A DNA stretch of 6,218 bases, taken from contig DEKL01000057.1 in assembly GCA_002353835.1 (NCBI GenBank), positions 1 through 6,218 on the forward strand, given 5' to 3'. Source of the DNA: Alphaproteobacteria bacterium UBA2723. GTDB lineage: Bacteria > Pseudomonadota > Alphaproteobacteria > RF32 > CAG-239. Shown one piece after another: positions 4,082-6,218 of this stretch (the first letter of the stretch is position 1; every line of letters starts with the position of its first letter). Under the pieces are notes generated by a model. The model saw nothing but the letters and a program-made list of their open reading frames with translations. It had not been told where the DNA came from and did no database searches. The position numbers and the translations under genes are program-made.

Positions 4082-6218
4082 CTAATATTTTTCTTGCAGG
4101 CCTTTCATGGAAGAAGGCATACTTATCTTCATTTCTCCTAACATTCTGGCCGCAGTATCCAAATTCAAACGCGCAATGGATTTGACAGAATATTTATCCT
4201 GATTTTCTACCCACAACGGATTATTGTAATCTACCCAATAACGTGTGCGATATGAAGGAATAACGCGCATTTCCGGCTTTTCCAAATAAAGCTTTCCATC
4301 CGGGGCTAAATAAGCAAATTTTACAATGCTACCATCAGCAGAAAATGATCTGACGGCAATTTCACCATTATTGTAGAAGGATACTTCTGTTGCAGGTTTT
4401 CCGTCTGCACCATACCCCATGAGAGATTGGCGATTTTTGTCTCCCCGCAAATCGCTTATTTGGGGTTCTGTTGTTTCTTTTGTAATTTTTCCTTCTTCGT
4501 TATATTCTTTAACACTAAAGGTTAAGGCGCCGGTTTGAACGGTTTCGGTTTTAATGTTACCGTTGGGATAATAGGTCTTTTCCGTAAATAACATTGTATC
4601 CGGCTGACGTTTAATCTCATAACGCGGCTTGCCGTTGTCATAAAAATCCTCACGAGATAAGAAGGCATTGACCGCATTGTCATCATAAGTTTTTTCCGTT
4701 TTACGACGAACATCACCGGAGCTGAAATACTTTTCTATGATAATACTGTCCTTGCCGTAAACCGTATCCGTCAACAACTGGCTATTCTTGGAATATTCTT
4801 TAATCTCTTCCGTACGGGTTCCTTTGGTCTTAACGGTTTTACGCAAACTTCCGTTCGGATAATAGAATTTTTCTATTTGCGACTCATCACTTACTGTTGA
4901 TGAAGGCATACCCGTATCTATCGTTTCTTTTTGAACAACATCTGTCATCTGTTCAATATCCGGCTTGGTTACCGGACCGATATTTTTAGCGGCAAGTTCG
5001 GCTTGAAGCTTTTCTTCTTCGCTTTCCTTCGGCAACAATTCCTGACTAACCGTATTGTCTTTTGCAGGTGTTGCGGTTTCTTCTTTTTCTACCGGCTCAT
5101 CAATACCCTCTACGACCGGTGCCATATCTTCGGTCATTATCGGGGGCTCCGGCATTTCCAACGTATTTAATATACCGGCAACGGTATCTGACATTTCGTT
5201 GATACTTTGCTCTGCCTTATCGGATATTTCTTCTATTTGTTGTTTTTCATCCGATATGGTCGTTTCTGCCGGCTTTTCTTCTACCCTAACCTCATCAACG
5301 GTTATGGTTTCTTCCGGATTTTCTTTAATTTCTACCTCGCTGACCGTTACAGGTTCCGTCGGCGTTTCCTCAGTTATAATAACGGTTTCTTCTTCAACCT
5401 TTTTCTCTTCATAAACGGGTGTCGGTTCTTCAACAGCGGTTTCCGGTGCCTGTGCTGTTTTGGTTTCTTCTGTTTTTAAGGTAACAACATCAACATCTTC
5501 GGCAACCTGATAATCACACAATTTACCGCCTTTAATTAACCGATTGCTTCTATATACGGCATACTCACCCAAAGCCAAATTGTACTCAACAAAGTTATAC
5601 GGATTACCGATATTGCTCTCACGAATGCTATCCGGCTTGCCTTTATAATAGCGGAGAACAATATCTTTCCCCTCTTGCGCAGAATTGATGTAGGCTTCCT
5701 GTTTTTCAGCACCTTTATATGTTAAACTGAATAACAGTGTCCCATCTTCTTTGTATCTTGCCAAAAGTTTGCGCGGAGCATCTTCGGCATAGTTAATCAA
5801 ATCTTTGACTTTGCCGTCCGGATAAAAACTGCGTGAACTCTCTGCTAACTGGCCTTTATTGTAATACATCTCGGCTGTTACTTGCCCCTGCTCATTGTAT
5901 TTTTTGGTTAGACCTTGTCTTAATTGCTTCATATAAGAAATACTGTACATCAACAAGCCATTCGGCGAATAGATTTTCTCAATGGCAAAATCATTACGGC
6001 GATATGATGCCGGTGCCGTGGCGCGGATTTTTTGGGTATTATCATAGCAGATAAGTTGATTATGCTCAGCCTTAAATTTTGATATATCCTCACAACCTCT
6101 CGGTATTTTTACTTCAAACGTGGTATTAAAACTACCGGCATTGGTGCTTATGTTTCTTTCTATTTCACTTAAACGTGTTCCGACATTTAAGCACTGTTCC
6201 TCCGGATGCTTTAAGCCT
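4082..6218 (-). CDS. Large YwqK/MORN_2-type repeat protein, 5' end outside window
   Basis: At least 711 residues are visible; residue 1 here is the codon at 6217-6215. The first apparent start, a TTG at 5956, is internal: the frame is open to the window edge and runs straight through the repeat KIYSPNG that spans it. Residues 1-80 are non-repetitive. A first repeat block (about 81-195) has KIYSPNG (81-87), KKYNEQG (105-111), SFYPDG (130-135) and ARYKEDG (153-159). Residues about 238-447 form a low-complexity linker rich in Glu, Thr, Val and Pro. A second block (about 450-641) includes KFYYPNG (450-456), EKYFSSG (495-501), DFYDNG (524-529), KTYYPNG (547-553), KEYNEEG (570-576) and SFYNNG (613-618). 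A C-terminal segment of about 70 residues with an aromatic patch, RYWVDYNNPLW, follows. Such Y-x-x-[DN]-G repeats form beta-hairpin stacks in YwqK and MORN_2 proteins, some annotated as antitoxins or immunity-like proteins. Role, location and partners are unknown because the N-terminus is missing. Confidence 0.82.
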   Translation of the reverse strand, partial: GLKHPEEQCLNVGTRLSEIERNISTNAGSFNTTFEVKIPRGCEDISKFKAEHNQLICYDNTQKIRATAPASYRRNDFAIEKIYSPNGLLMYSISYMKQLRQGLTKKYNEQGQVTAEMYYNKGQLAESSRSFYPDGKVKDLINYAEDAPRKLLARYKEDGTLLFSLTYKGAEKQEAYINSAQEGKDIVLRYYKGKPDSIRESNIGNPYNFVEYNLALGEYAVYRSNRLIKGGKLCDYQVAEDVDVVTLKTEETKTAQAPETAVEEPTPVYEEKKVEEETVIITEETPTEPVTVSEVEIKENPEETITVDEVRVEEKPAETTISDEKQQIEEISDKAEQSINEMSDTVAGILNTLEMPEPPIMTEDMAPVVEGIDEPVEKEETATPAKDNTVSQELLPKESEEEKLQAELAAKNIGPVTKPDIEQMTDVVQKETIDTGMPSSTVSDESQIEKFYYPNGSLRKTVKTKGTRTEEIKEYSKNSQLLTDTVYGKDSIIIEKYFSSGDVRRKTEKTYDDNAVNAFLSREDFYDNGKPRYEIKRQPDTMLFTEKTYYPNGNIKTETVQTGALTFSVKEYNEEGKITKETTEPQISDLRGDKNRQSLMGYGADGKPATEVSFYNNGEIAVRSFSADGSIVKFAYLAPDGKLYLEKPEMRVIPSYRTRYWVDYNNPLWVENQDKYSVKSIARLNLDTAARMLGEMKISMPSSMKGLQEKY
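4877..5506 (-). repeat. Acidic low-complexity linker in the YwqK-like protein
   Basis: This stretch encodes about 210 residues dominated by Glu, Thr, Val, Pro and Ser and has no Y-x-x-[DN]-G repeat. It separates the two repeat blocks and is probably disordered. The opposite strand reads as long serine- or phenylalanine-rich frames purely as a consequence of this composition. Confidence 0.75.
5249..5338 (-). repeat. Diverged 45-base tandem duplication within the linker
   Basis: Two adjacent 15-codon units encode EVEIKENPEETITVD (5338-5294) and EVRVEEKPAETTISD (5293-5249). The proteins share E-V-x-[IV]-x-E-x-P-x-E-T with the same spacing, and about two thirds of the DNA positions match. A looser copy of the pattern precedes them (VEEETVIITEETPTEP). 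Confidence 0.55.

Noticed and set aside
5055..5479. Plus-strand frames rich in Ser/Thr/Val or in Phe/Tyr opposite the large minus-strand gene
   Set aside because: They are the antisense of the Glu/Thr/Val-rich linker; their biased composition follows from that sequence, and they have no ribosome site or recognisable domain.

Overview
The window is a compact, moderately AT-rich bacterial segment with seven protein-coding genes and little intergenic DNA. The organism looks Gram-negative. Support comes from a short lipoprotein with a Proteobacteria-style signal peptide and lipobox, a probable UPF0149/YecA-like protein (a family mostly known from Proteobacteria), Shine-Dalgarno-led genes and Rho-independent terminators. 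An AT-rich, possibly host-associated alphaproteobacterium would fit, but no marker gene here proves it.

Layout. (1) Positions 1-622, plus strand: the 3' part of an unrecognised gene that enters from the left edge. Its transcript passes three consecutive stem-loops and ends at a strong terminator (723-751). (2) Positions 835-1892, minus strand: a two-gene unit made of a small lipoprotein (TTG start) followed 26 bases later by a HAD-superfamily phosphomannomutase of the eukaryotic PMM1/PMM2 type. (3) Positions 1893-1951: a divergent promoter region. (4) Positions 1952-3110, plus strand: a two-gene unit of a UPF0149-like protein and an FMN nitroreductase, closed by a GC-rich terminator (3125-3162). 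(5) Positions 3177-3989, minus strand: a 270-residue protein that appears to be built from diverged copies of one helical motif. It is driven by a perfect-consensus sigma-70 promoter sitting inside a nested inverted repeat (4007-4077). (6) Positions 4082-6218, minus strand: the C-terminal 711 residues of a large protein with two blocks of YwqK/MORN_2-type repeats separated by an acidic linker of about 210 residues. Its reading frame stays open to the right edge, well beyond the first apparent start codon at 5956.

Working relationships. The only metabolic role that can be named is mannose-6-phosphate/mannose-1-phosphate interconversion, which would feed GDP-mannose and surface glycans; its operon partner is an envelope lipoprotein. 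The nitroreductase is a general FMN oxidoreductase of unknown substrate. The two minus-strand repeat proteins are adjacent but separated by their own promoter. No phage, transposon, CRISPR, tRNA or rRNA feature is visible. The points most worth following up are the nested inverted repeat around the promoter at 4007-4077, the cryptic repeats in the 270-residue protein, and the eukaryotic-type phosphomannomutase.
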